64,000 bases of DNA from Sphingobacterium sp. UGAL515B_05. Lineage in GTDB: Bacteria; Bacteroidota; Bacteroidia; Sphingobacteriales; Sphingobacteriaceae. Below, one piece after another: positions 26,626-34,574 of the stretch. The notes beneath the pieces were generated by a model, which was not told the DNA's origin, made no database searches, and worked only from the letters and a program-made list of their open reading frames with translations. The stretch covers positions 5,518,001-5,582,000 of the forward strand of contig NZ_CP109907.1 of NCBI RefSeq assembly GCF_033097525.1, in the 5' to 3' direction. The number at the start of each line of letters is the position of its first letter. Within the stretch, counting starts at the first letter, position 1. The translations under genes and the position numbers were made by a program.

Positions 26626-27408
26626 TCATTCTGTCAAAGCTTTTCGAGATTTGAATAATAGCGAAACTATCAAAATTCCTAAAAGCATCACGACAGCGTA
26701 AGCTGTATAAGCTACTAGTTCACCTTGTCCCTCAAAACCTTTAGGCACTATTTCAATCAATAATCCGGTGTTATTTTTATAACCGAGCATCCAATGAAGA
26801 GAATTCCATGCAAAATGCAATCCGGTAGACAAGGCTATATTACCCGTTTTTAATGTAGCAATTCCAAAAAGCAATGCTCCAAATCCTGATCCAATCAACG
26901 AGTTTTTTAACGTTGAACCAGCGATTATATGTTCTATAATAAATATCACAATAACACAAAGTAAACCTAACACTGGCCCAATTTTATCTTTCAACCTCCA
27001 TAACATATATGTTCTAAAGACAAGTTCTTCCCGAAGACCAACAAATAGGAATAATGGTATATATAAAGCAAATTGAGATAGCTGAAATGTAGTTGACCGT
27101 TTAAATTCTACCTGCGATAGATTTACAATTAGCAAGGTCATAGTCCCTACCATTAACAATCCGACGCAAAGCCCGATAAAAAATTTTGAAATATCGTTTT
27201 TCTTAAATCCCAGACCTATTTTACGAAGAGAAATTTTATCCCAACGCTTGAAAATATACACTAATCCTACTGTTAATACAGTTGCAAGCATTAATGAAAA
27301 TAGTTCCGGAAGATTACCGGCTTTGCAAATCGCATTTGAAATTGCAAACATCATCATGCTGCAAAGATAAAATAGCATTACCTTAAAATAAGTCGGAGCA
27401 TTTTTCAT
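26626..27408 (-). CDS. CPBP-family intramembrane glutamic endopeptidase
   Basis: 260 residues with about eight hydrophobic segments. The three CPBP motifs are present: LREELVFRTYML (EExxxR), IFIIEH (FxxxH) and HFAWN (HxxxN/B). Such proteins are Rce1-like membrane proteases, or in some bacteria protect against peptide toxins or process signals. It is followed by an AraC gene on the same strand but with 192 bp between, so it is likely separate. Confidence 0.9.
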   Translation of the reverse strand: MKNAPTYFKVMLFYLCSMMMFAISNAICKAGNLPELFSLMLATVLTVGLVYIFKRWDKISLRKIGLGFKKNDISKFFIGLCVGLLMVGTMTLLIVNLSQVEFKRSTTFQLSQFALYIPLFLFVGLREELVFRTYMLWRLKDKIGPVLGLLCVIVIFIIEHIIAGSTLKNSLIGSGFGALLFGIATLKTGNIALSTGLHFAWNSLHWMLGYKNNTGLLIEIVPKGFEGQGELVAYTAYAVVMLLGILIVSLLFKSRKALTE

Positions 27409-27494
27409 TGTAATAATTTAAGTTATTTGAAATTACAAAAAGTCATACAAAAAACTGAAATTCAAACAATTATTCATAAACCATCAAAATAAAA

Positions 27495-27547
27495 ACAACG
27501 AAGTCTACACGGTATCACTCCCCAATGATGGCAATCCCTCCCTGTCG
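27495..27547. repeat. 53-bp dispersed repeat, copy 2 (partner 12675-12727)
   Basis: Same start ACAACGAAGTC, same middle GTATCACTCC and same end CAATCCCTCCCT-x-TCG at identical spacing as copy 1. It lies 54 bp beyond the 3' end of the AraC gene, before the CPBP gene. Confidence 0.75.
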
Positions 27548-27600
27548 CAACTCGGAAGCATTCGGAAATATAATCAATGCATACGCAAAAGAATTTTTAT

Positions 27601-28560
27601 CTATATCTTACCTATTACTTCTTCAAATTCAGCTTTAATAGATTCCCAATATTGAATGAATTCCTGAACTCCAGCGGCGAAATATTGGTTGGCTTTAAAC
27701 AGTTTATTGAATGACTGGGGGTGCTCAAAACCCAATTCATAAGCGATCTCACTTATGGTGCGTTCAGTTGTGGAAAGCCATTCCTTGGCTTTTTCGATCA
27801 ACTTTTCATGGATGATCTGCTGCGTGGTTTGTCCTGTCAGCGATTTGAGCAGTCCCCGCATGTATTGCGGCGACATATTCAGCTTTTCGGAAAGCAACTG
27901 CACCGTGGGTAAACCATAAGCCGTGATATTTCCTTCAAAATAATCGGAAAGAAAATTTTCCAGCTTCTCCAAAAACTGATGACTCGCCTTTCTACGTGTT
28001 ATAAACTGACGCTGATAAAAACGCTGGGAATAATTCAACAGGGTTACCAATTGAGAAATGATAATATCCTGGCTGAACTGGTCCAGATTGCTCTGATATT
28101 CCTGTTTGATATTCTCGATGATCTGCTGCATTTTTACCTCCTCATCTTCTGATAGGAACAGTGCTTCATTGATCGAATAGTCAAAAAATTCATATCTTTT
28201 GATCGAAGCAGAAAGTGCTGTGTTCCACAGAAAGTCCGGATGGATCATCAGCATCCATCCGGAAGGATTTCTTCCTTCTTCTTCACGTATTACGCTTAAA
28301 ATCTGATGCGGGGCCATGCAGAACATTACCCCTTCATCAAAATCATAGTCATTCTGTCCGTACTTGTACTTGTGTTCCATGTCACGTTTTACCGAAATCA
28401 TATAAAAATCAAACAATAGGCTCTGTTTACCGACTTTTGTTTGCTCGGTCATATCCTCAAAATTGATTACACTGATAAGCGGATGCTTGGGCGCCGGCAA
28501 ACCGCGCAGTTTATGGAAATCGGAAATGCTCCTAATTCTCATGGGCTTATTATCGGACAT
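27601..28560 (-). CDS. AraC-family regulator (SDR-linked, paralogue 2) with frameshifted C-terminus
   Basis: 319 residues and clearly related to the AraC at 15243 (shared YDFDEG-x-MF/YxxAPHQ and FEHPQSFxxLFK). The last normal part is LGFEHPQSFNKLFKAN; then the frame reads QYFAAGVQEFIQYWESIKAEFEEVIGKI, unlike any AraC end. In the +1 frame the DNA from about 27691 downward reads TNISPLEFRNSFN, the expected ending, and closes at a stop nearby. A one-base insertion near 27688-27694 (GCC for GC) explains this. Both HTHs are kept, so some DNA binding is possible, but the final P-x-EFR helix is lost. Confidence 0.88.
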   Translation of the reverse strand: MSDNKPMRIRSISDFHKLRGLPAPKHPLISVINFEDMTEQTKVGKQSLLFDFYMISVKRDMEHKYKYGQNDYDFDEGVMFCMAPHQILSVIREEEGRNPSGWMLMIHPDFLWNTALSASIKRYEFFDYSINEALFLSEDEEVKMQQIIENIKQEYQSNLDQFSQDIIISQLVTLLNYSQRFYQRQFITRRKASHQFLEKLENFLSDYFEGNITAYGLPTVQLLSEKLNMSPQYMRGLLKSLTGQTTQQIIHEKLIEKAKEWLSTTERTISEIAYELGFEHPQSFNKLFKANQYFAAGVQEFIQYWESIKAEFEEVIGKI

Positions 28561-28607
28561 GGTCTTACCTGCTTTTATATTTTAATGGAAAGGAACAAAA
28601 TTACAGA

Positions 28608-29510
28608 TTATCGGCGTTCCGAAAAATAATACGAACTTTTTAAATCTTCCAATAAGGTTGGATGTACGGGGTTCCAGTCCAGCACATTCCTTGTCCATTC
28701 ACTTGAACTCCGATTGTCAAGCTTTGCAAAATGTGTAAACCAGGAAAAATGCTGCTCGGCTTCCTGAGAATTTAAAGAAACCAAAGGGATATTTAAACGC
28801 TCGGCAATTTCAGTGGCTACCGTTTTAAGCTCGATTCCCTCTTCAGTCACGGCATGATATCTAGTTCCACTGTCAAATGGTTTTTCTAGTGCCAAACGGT
28901 AAAGCCTTGCTGCATCCAGGCGGTGAACAGCTGGCCAATGATTATTTCCGTCGCCAATAACCGCTGAGACAGCCTTTTCTTTTGCTATTTTGATAAATAG
29001 CGGAACAAAGCCGATTTTATCGCCTTCACCATGCACTGATGGTGATAATCTGATCACAGCAACGTTCAAGCCTTTTCTTACCTGATCGTCCGCAGCATTT
29101 TCAGTTGCAACCCTTGGGTGCGGATGATTAACACTGCGATCCTGCTCGGTTGTCATACCATCTTTTGAAAAAAGTGCTGTGCCAGAAGTGATGAGAAAAG
29201 GTTTATCTGTACCAACCAAAGCATCTCCTATGGCATTAATTACTTCTTTATCTAATTCGCACATTTCTTGAAAACGCCCAAAATCATGAACAAATCCCAA
29301 GTGTATAACAGCATCAGCGGCTTTGACCCCTATCTTCAGACTTGCAAGATCAGTCAGGTCGCCACGGTGAGCCCCCGCTCCCGCTTCAATTAATTTCTTT
29401 GCCGATTCTTCCGACCTGGCAAGCCCGAGTACCTCGTAACCAGCTCCCAATAATTCCTGTACTACAGCTGTCCCAACGAAACCTGTAGCACCTGTAACGA
29501 ATACCTTCAT
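28608..29510 (-). CDS. SDR-family NAD(P)-dependent oxidoreductase (extended type)
   Basis: 300 residues. The N-terminal fingerprint is VTGATGFVGTAVVQELL (GxxGxxG), with LARSEESAKKLIEAGAGAHRGDLTD after it, and an IRLSPSVHGEGDK block. This resembles the atypical SDR5-like proteins of proteobacteria and Bacteroidota with unknown substrates. It is transcribed 47 bp ahead of the AraC at 27601, the same order as the pair at 16213/15243. Confidence 0.88.
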   Translation of the reverse strand: MKVFVTGATGFVGTAVVQELLGAGYEVLGLARSEESAKKLIEAGAGAHRGDLTDLASLKIGVKAADAVIHLGFVHDFGRFQEMCELDKEVINAIGDALVGTDKPFLITSGTALFSKDGMTTEQDRSVNHPHPRVATENAADDQVRKGLNVAVIRLSPSVHGEGDKIGFVPLFIKIAKEKAVSAVIGDGNNHWPAVHRLDAARLYRLALEKPFDSGTRYHAVTEEGIELKTVATEIAERLNIPLVSLNSQEAEQHFSWFTHFAKLDNRSSSEWTRNVLDWNPVHPTLLEDLKSSYYFSERR

Positions 29511-29811
29511 GTCTAACTTTATTTATAAAGTAAAGTTCAGAGTCTTTGTATCATTAAACGTATCCAAAAATAACTTTGTTGTAGCCAAAACTTACGATCT
29601 GAGTAAGAGTGGAGTGTCGATACCTTTATAGCAGAAGACTAAGATAGAATAAAAAGCAAAAAAGGCCAGAATAGTCCACACTGAAGGTCTAATGAGGAAT
29701 TAAGAAATCTAAGACAGAAAGCGATGAAATCTGACATCTAGGCTTGAAGATTGAAAACAAACATCATTATATTTGAATTTATTAAATTGATTTAAAATCT
29801 TAATCAATACT
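29511..29811. other. intergenic region, nothing recognised
   Basis: Contains the divergent promoters of the SDR gene (minus) and the DinB-like gene (plus). A GGCCAGAATAGTCCACAC stretch at 29657 resembles a weakened form of the GGCYGG hairpins seen near 3975, 12810 and 14970. No coding frame of interest. Confidence 0.35.
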
Positions 29812-30282
29812 ATGACGAATGAATTATTTGAATTTGAAATTCTAAAAGCCAGTAGAACCAGGTTATTACAATTAATAGAAACTGTTGATAACAACATACT
29901 ATTTAAAATCCCAGATAGCTTTAACAATAATATCGTTTGGCAAATTGGTCACTGTATTACTTCTCAACAGCGGCATATGTATATGCGTAGTGGGCTACCG
30001 ATGCATATATCACAGGAATTTATGGGAATGTTCAAAATTGGAACCTCCCCGCATACTTGGGAAAGTACTCCAGATGTTGATGAAATAAAACATACATTAC
30101 TTTATACAGTCGACCAACTTAGTAAAGATCTAGAATCGGATATATTTGTTAATTACCAGCCCTTTAGCTTACCTCTTGGCATTTCCGTCAATAATCACAT
30201 TCAAGCACTTCAGGCAGCCAACTTTCATGAAGCCGAACACAGCGGAATAATATTAAATTATTTAAAACTTCTAATACAGTAG
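29812..30282 (+). CDS. DinB-superfamily protein
   Basis: 156 residues, four-helix bundle in character. Metal-ligand positions are visible: WQIGHCITSQQRHMY in the second helix region and ANFHEAEHSGIILNYL at the end, giving the H...H-x-x-x-H pattern of DinB_2 proteins. Members include thiol-S-transferases that use bacillithiol or mycothiol and proteins of unknown role. There is no linked gene. Part of its 3' end is duplicated at 30382-30421. Confidence 0.85.
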   Translation: MTNELFEFEILKASRTRLLQLIETVDNNILFKIPDSFNNNIVWQIGHCITSQQRHMYMRSGLPMHISQEFMGMFKIGTSPHTWESTPDVDEIKHTLLYTVDQLSKDLESDIFVNYQPFSLPLGISVNNHIQALQAANFHEAEHSGIILNYLKLLIQ

Positions 30283-30381
30283 GGATACAAAATGTTTATT
30301 TTCTTTAATAAATATTTAGAATACCAAATTTAACCCAAGATCTCTATTATTGCCTATTCCCCCCAATATTGGTCCTAAGAA

Positions 30382-30421
30382 TGCCAACTTTCATCCAGCC
30401 GAGTACAGCGGAATAATATTA
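30382..30421 (+). repeat. partial duplicate of the DinB gene 3' end
   Basis: GCCAACTTTCAT-x-x-AGCCGA-x-x-ACAGCGGAATAATATTAA repeats the coding bases at 30217-30256, about 165 bp further on. Outside this block the two differ. It may be a short tandem copy or what is left of a second dinB-like gene. Confidence 0.75.
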
Positions 30422-30441
30422 AGAAACCAGGATCTCAAGGA

Positions 30442-30788
30442 TTATAAGCCCCCCCATCCTATTCCTCCGCAGACTGAACAGTCCGTATCGTCACCAAAAC
30501 AGCTCTGACATTCAAACAAAAAGGATCTTATATACCATTTTTTATCAAAAAACAATTCAATTCTAAAAGGGCTTCCATCCTCAGCCTCTACAAAAAATAA
30601 ATTGAATTGTTTCCTTCTGACAGAGTCTCAATCAATTTAAAATCATAGTCATTGCCAATCAATATATATTTCTTTTCAAATGACGGGTAGAGAATTCCTT
30701 TTTCTACCAGTTTGTTAACGATTTTAGTATTATTCCTAAAAATTTTAAATACCTGTAAAAAATAGTCGAAAATTTCCTCTTTATCCAT
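30442..30788 (-). pseudogene. small Cys-rich hypothetical gene broken by a homopolymer shift
   Basis: The open frame MDKEEIFDYFLQVFKIFRNN... starts at 30788 and stops at 30588 after NNSIYFL. One extra base in the T6 run (A6 at 30592-30597 on plus) would carry it on as FVEAEDGSPFRIELFFDKKW, then FLFECQSCFGDDTDCSVCGG and a stop at 30442. The joined product is about 115 residues with a C-terminal CxxC...CxxC zinc-ribbon-like patch. No family known to me. Upstream, TATCCATAT occurs three times (30783, 30812, 30828 region). Confidence 0.7.
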
Positions 30789-31095
30789 ATCAATTAATAC
30801 ATATTTACCTATCCATATTTTTACTTATCCATATTTCTACCTTTTCAATTGAAGGAAAAGCTCCACTTGAAAACCGTCCTCCTCCACCATAAAAATACAA
30901 ATGTATTTAAAGTGTTGAGTTGCCCCAATATTTATTCTTCCGTTAGGATGTCTTTTACCGCTGTATTTGATTGTAATGCCATCCACGATTACAAAACATG
31001 TTATTCTAGCACTGTACCTACACCGCTCTTTAACCTGTTGAATTCATCGTAGGTCTAGGTAAATGTACTCTATTTAAAAAAAACAAACCAGTAAA
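30789..31095. other. intergenic region with degraded coding traces
   Basis: Short spaced TATCCATAT repeats lie at its left edge. The minus strand contains broken traces such as YDEFNRLKSGVGTVLE and EEDGFQVELFL separated by stops; the latter echoes the EAEDGSPFRIELFF stretch of the neighbouring gene. Nothing can be named. Confidence 0.35.
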
Positions 31096-31251
31096 ATGCT
31101 ACGGATTATTAAGGCTATGGAATTAATTAACGATACCGATTTGAATATGACCGAGATCACGTACGAGATTGGCTATTCAAATATAGCTGCTTTTAGCAAC
31201 AATTTTTATCTACTGACCAATATGAGGCCTACGGAATTTAAAATGAGATGA
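31096..31251 (+). pseudogene. C-terminal stump of an AraC-type regulator
   Basis: 52 codons reading LRIIKAMELINDTDLNMTEI, then TYEIGYSNIAAFSNNFYLLT and MRPTEFKMR before a stop. This is the second HTH of an AraC protein with its P-T-E-F ending. The first HTH and the ligand domain are missing, and upstream frames are closed. It lies 247 bp before the MFS exporter gene and may once have controlled it. Confidence 0.8.
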
Positions 31252-31303
31252 ATCTGATATAACTAATGTATTTTTTTATCTGATATTATTTATTCATTTT
31301 TGT

Positions 31304-31313
31304 ACCGATCAGT
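31304..31313. promoter_or_regulatory. candidate TetR-family operator upstream of the MFS gene (site 1)
   Basis: ACCGATCAGT, in the context TGTACCGATCAGTATATTTT. It is a one-mismatch form of the ACC-N4-GGT half-site arrangement found at 31384-31393, 33169-33178 and 33843-33852. Confidence 0.45.
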
Positions 31314-31374
31314 ATATTTTAAAATATAATATGACTTAGTTCTATAGAATGTTGTATAATATAAAAAATGTAGT

Positions 31375-31402
31375 TATAAATATACCTAACGGTATATTTA
31401 TA
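31375..31402. promoter_or_regulatory. 28-bp palindrome, candidate operator of the MFS gene (site 2)
   Basis: Perfect 12-bp arms, TATAAATATACC and GGTATATTTATA, around a 4-base spacer TAAC. The core is ACC-N4-GGT. It is 95 bp upstream of the MFS start codon. Confidence 0.7.
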
Positions 31403-31497
31403 GAGATACAACTCATAAAATATAAAAATAGCATGGATATATAATGCAGGCCGATTGGAGTTCCAACAGCTTGCAGGAGACTAATAATTTATAAAAA

Positions 31498-33039
31498 ATG
31501 AAAAGATTAATATTAATCGTCACAGTGATTACAGCTGCAATTATGGAATTGATTGATACGTCAATTGTCAACGTCGCATTGAACTACATGAGCGGTAATC
31601 TGGGAGCTTCCATGGAAGATATCTCATGGGTTGTAACCGCTTATGCCATCGCCAATGTGATCGTCATACCGATGACAAGTTTTCTTGTCAATAATCTGGG
31701 GCGTCGAAACTATTACATCGGTTCCATTATCTTATTCACCTTTTGTTCATTTATGTGCGGAAACTCATCGAATATATGGGAATTGGTGGCTTTCCGTTTT
31801 TTACAGGGTATTGGTGGAGGGGCTCTCCTTTCCGTTTCAGCTGTTGTTGTATATGAATGTTTTCCGAGAGAAAAACAAAATATAGCCAGTGCATTATTTG
31901 GGATAGGTGTATTTATCGGACCTACAATAGGTCCTACGCTAGGAGGCTACATCACGGATAATTTTTCGTGGCCGTGGATATTTTATATCAACGTACCGAT
32001 TGGTATAGTCACAGCACTAATATGCCTTCGATTACTGCCTGAGTCTCCGGTCAGGGAAAAGATAAAACAGGTTGACTGGGCGGGAATATTTTTGCTTATC
32101 CTAGGTATCGGCTCCCTGCAGACAGTGTTGGAACGTGGTGAAACGGAAGATTGGTTTGAATCAAAAATGATTATCATTCTTTCCATAACGGCTGCTATTG
32201 CGCTCGCCTTATTTATTTTCCAGGAACTTACGACATCCGCACCTGTGGTCAAATTGCGAATTCTCAGCTATCCTTCTTTGAGTATTTCGGCTATTTTAAC
32301 TTTTGTTACAGGTTTAGGCATGTTTACCTCAATCTTCCTTACACCGGTGCTGGTACAGCGGTTTCTCGGCTTCTCCCCCACTCAGGCCGGACTGGTACTT
32401 TTGCCCGGATCCATTCTTGCTGTATTTGCACTGATCATTACCGGAAGGGCTTTGCAGCGCGGAGTAGCCCCTTCTTTAATTGTATTGATAGGCTTTATCT
32501 GCTTCATTTACTTTAATTGGGCGATGTCCCAAATTAATCTCGACGTTTCTGCAGAAACAATAGCTCACCATTTGATTATTCGCGCCCTCGGCATGGCTTT
32601 GCTCACTGTACCACTGTCTACACTTGCTATTTCCCAGCTTGATCCCCAGAATATGGCTCAGGGAACAGCCATTAATAATATGATGCGACAACTTGGGGGG
32701 TCGTTCGGAATAGCCTTGATCAACACATATATCATAAGAAAAACTGCTCAGCATCGCATCGATCTGATTTCACATATTACGGCAGATAATATGCACCTGA
32801 CACAACGAATCGAAAAATATAAAACACTCTTTTTGACGCAGGGACTAACAAATACAGAAGCAGAAAAGAAAGCCATGGGGCTACTGGAAAAAGTCGTTGT
32901 AAAACAATCTTTATTCAATAGCTATACAGATGCCTATATATTGGTAGGCCTCCTATTTTTGTCAGTCACGCCCATTCTTCTCTTTTTTCTGAAAGGAAAC
33001 AAGAACAAAAAGATTATCATCGCCAATGCTGATCATTAA
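31498..33039 (+). CDS. MFS drug exporter, DHA2 family (EmrB/QacA type)
   Basis: 513 residues with 14 predicted hydrophobic segments. The early D-T-S-I-V-NVAL (MELIDTSIVNVALNYM) is the DHA2 motif D1. Motif A occurs as NLGRRNYYIGSI and motif C as GIGVFIGPTIGPTLGGYI. It ends with hydrophobic helices and the basic tail KGNKNKKI. Such proteins export hydrophobic toxic compounds using the proton gradient, often with an EmrA-like adaptor; none is encoded next to it. The TetR gene follows 183 bp downstream on the same strand. Two ACC-N4-GGT-type sites lie in its upstream region. Confidence 0.94.
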   Translation: MKRLILIVTVITAAIMELIDTSIVNVALNYMSGNLGASMEDISWVVTAYAIANVIVIPMTSFLVNNLGRRNYYIGSIILFTFCSFMCGNSSNIWELVAFRFLQGIGGGALLSVSAVVVYECFPREKQNIASALFGIGVFIGPTIGPTLGGYITDNFSWPWIFYINVPIGIVTALICLRLLPESPVREKIKQVDWAGIFLLILGIGSLQTVLERGETEDWFESKMIIILSITAAIALALFIFQELTTSAPVVKLRILSYPSLSISAILTFVTGLGMFTSIFLTPVLVQRFLGFSPTQAGLVLLPGSILAVFALIITGRALQRGVAPSLIVLIGFICFIYFNWAMSQINLDVSAETIAHHLIIRALGMALLTVPLSTLAISQLDPQNMAQGTAINNMMRQLGGSFGIALINTYIIRKTAQHRIDLISHITADNMHLTQRIEKYKTLFLTQGLTNTEAEKKAMGLLEKVVVKQSLFNSYTDAYILVGLLFLSVTPILLFFLKGNKNKKIIIANADH

Positions 33040-33168
33040 TATCTGAATTATCGTGTTCCGCTTTTCAAAAGTGACGACAACCTCCTTAAGAGGTAAATTT
33101 CCACTTTATAGGATTACATCATGAAAGAATTTGATAACAGTAGACAGTTATTTTTCGATAAAAAAAAG

Positions 33169-33178
33169 ACCGATTGTT
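33169..33178. promoter_or_regulatory. candidate autoregulatory TetR operator
   Basis: ACCGATTGTT within AAAAAGACCGATTGTTTT, immediately upstream of the -7-like box at 33191. The identical left half AGACCGATTG recurs at 33841. Confidence 0.5.
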
Positions 33179-33190
33179 TTATTTTATTTA

Positions 33191-33198
33191 TACTTTTG
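33191..33198 (+). promoter_or_regulatory. -7 promoter box of the tetR gene
   Basis: TACTTTTG fits TAnnTTTG, 25 bp before the ATG at 33223. A TTG lies upstream inside the putative operator, at shorter spacing than usual, so repressor binding would block the promoter. Confidence 0.5.
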
Positions 33199-33222
33199 TA
33201 AAGGATTAACATTCGCTGTTAG

Positions 33223-33819
33223 ATGAAAATAACAAAATCTGAAAATACCAAACGGCTCATTATCGAGAAAACTGCATCTGTGTTTAACACCAAAGGCTAC
33301 GCAGGCACATCGATAAACGACCTGATGACTGCAACAGGACTTTCAAAAGGTTGCATCTATGGTAATTTCGAAAATAAAGATGAGATTGCTTTGCAAGTTT
33401 TTGATCATAACTTCGCTAAGGTCACCCAGCATATGAAAGAGCGCATTCTGGCCACCGACAGCTCTATAGAACGATTGCTGGTTTATCCACAAACCTATAA
33501 AAACTATTTTAGGTACTCCTACTTTCAAGCTGGTTGTCCGATTCTAAATACCGCTACTGAGGCGGATGATACACATCCAAAGCTAAAAGAACGGGCACAA
33601 AGGGCGCTTGGATTTTGGAAGACATCGATCGAAAACCAAATAAAACGTGGTATTGTAAGACAGGAGATAAAAGAAGAAACAGACCCAACTGAATTTGCCG
33701 TGATCATGATTTCAATGATCGAAGGAGCGTTTATGCAGGCAAAGGTCAACAACCATATGACCGAGCTCAAAATAGCAATGTCTTTCCTTGAAAAATTAAT
33801 TAGGAATCTGCGTGTATAA
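33223..33819 (+). CDS. TetR/AcrR-family repressor (NemR-like)
   Basis: 198 residues. The N-terminal HTH reads KGYAGTSINDLMTATGLSKGCIYGNFENKDEIA. The ligand domain contains FQAGCPILNTATEADD, the GCP/GCL-x-x-N turn of a TetR subgroup that includes NemR, where a Cys reacts with electrophiles. From memory, E. coli NemR binds TAGACC-N4-GGTCTA and controls a reductase and glyoxalase I. Here AGACCGATTGGT-like sites lie before tetR itself, before the MFS gene and before the VOC (glyoxalase-like) gene. I infer control of all three. The inducer is not known. Confidence 0.88.
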   Translation: MKITKSENTKRLIIEKTASVFNTKGYAGTSINDLMTATGLSKGCIYGNFENKDEIALQVFDHNFAKVTQHMKERILATDSSIERLLVYPQTYKNYFRYSYFQAGCPILNTATEADDTHPKLKERAQRALGFWKTSIENQIKRGIVRQEIKEETDPTEFAVIMISMIEGAFMQAKVNNHMTELKIAMSFLEKLIRNLRV

Positions 33820-33842
33820 TTATTTTTTACACTATAGAAAAG

Positions 33843-33852
33843 ACCGATTGGT
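33843..33852. promoter_or_regulatory. candidate TetR operator upstream of the VOC gene
   Basis: ACCGATTGGT in AAAAGACCGATTGGTTTTTT, an ACC-N4-GGT site with A/T flanks forming an imperfect palindrome. It is 161 bp before the VOC start and 24 bp after the tetR stop. Confidence 0.55.
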
Positions 33853-34012
33853 TTTTTTTAAAAAAGATTGTATTGGAAAAACAGAATGAAAAAATTCAAC
33901 GAGAAGCATTATTGAATAAAACACATGTCTATATCGATATAGTTAAGAGTTAGAATATCGTTGAGTTGTTTTTAAACGAGGTTGCTTAAATATTAATAAA
34001 AAATATAAAAAC

Positions 34013-34468
34013 ATGATTGAGGGATTATATGAAACACACATTCAGGTGAGTAGCCTGGAAACTGCGGTTAAGTTCTACACGGAAGTAATGGGGTTGCAAC
34101 TTGCACATTACGATGCAACCAGGCCGATCGCATTTCTTTGGATCGGCGAAAATAAGAAAGCAATGCTTGGACTCTGGGAGCAGCCGGAGAATTTACAGAA
34201 GCGACATTTTGCTTTCGGCTGTTCGAAAGATTTTCTACTGGAATCTGCCAATACTTTTTTACAAAAAAGAGAGTTACAGGCCTATAATTTCCTTAAAGAC
34301 GGTACCAACGAACCGATGGTTTTTGCATGGATGCCCGCACTTGCGCTATACTTTGACGATCCGGATGGCAATCAGCTTGAATTCATCCATATTTTGAAAG
34401 GTGAAAGTAAGCCGGAACTTGGGGTACTCAGCTATCAAAAATGGGTAGAGATTAATGAATCTCATTAG
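34013..34468 (+). CDS. VOC-superfamily protein (glyoxalase/dioxygenase fold)
   Basis: 151 residues, one VOC module pair. It opens GLYETHIQVSSLETAVKFYTEVMGL with a metal-type His and closes ALYFDDPDGNQLEFIHIL, with a Glu near the end as in metal-binding members. VOC proteins include glyoxalase I, fosfomycin resistance proteins and ring-cleaving dioxygenases; which one this is cannot be told. It follows tetR and has an AGACCGATTGGT site upstream. Confidence 0.87.
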   Translation: MIEGLYETHIQVSSLETAVKFYTEVMGLQLAHYDATRPIAFLWIGENKKAMLGLWEQPENLQKRHFAFGCSKDFLLESANTFLQKRELQAYNFLKDGTNEPMVFAWMPALALYFDDPDGNQLEFIHILKGESKPELGVLSYQKWVEINESH

Positions 34469-34574
34469 AATAATATGCACATCGTAGGCAACTGTTTGAA
34501 GCATGATTTTTTTGCATTGGATGAATGGATAATACCTACCAATAATTGAATAAATAACAAGTTATGATTAAAAA

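Noticed and set aside
30783..30840. CRISPR-like array from TATCCATAT repeats
   Set aside because: Only three short imperfect copies at 16-29 bp spacing, no spacer-length units and no cas genes.
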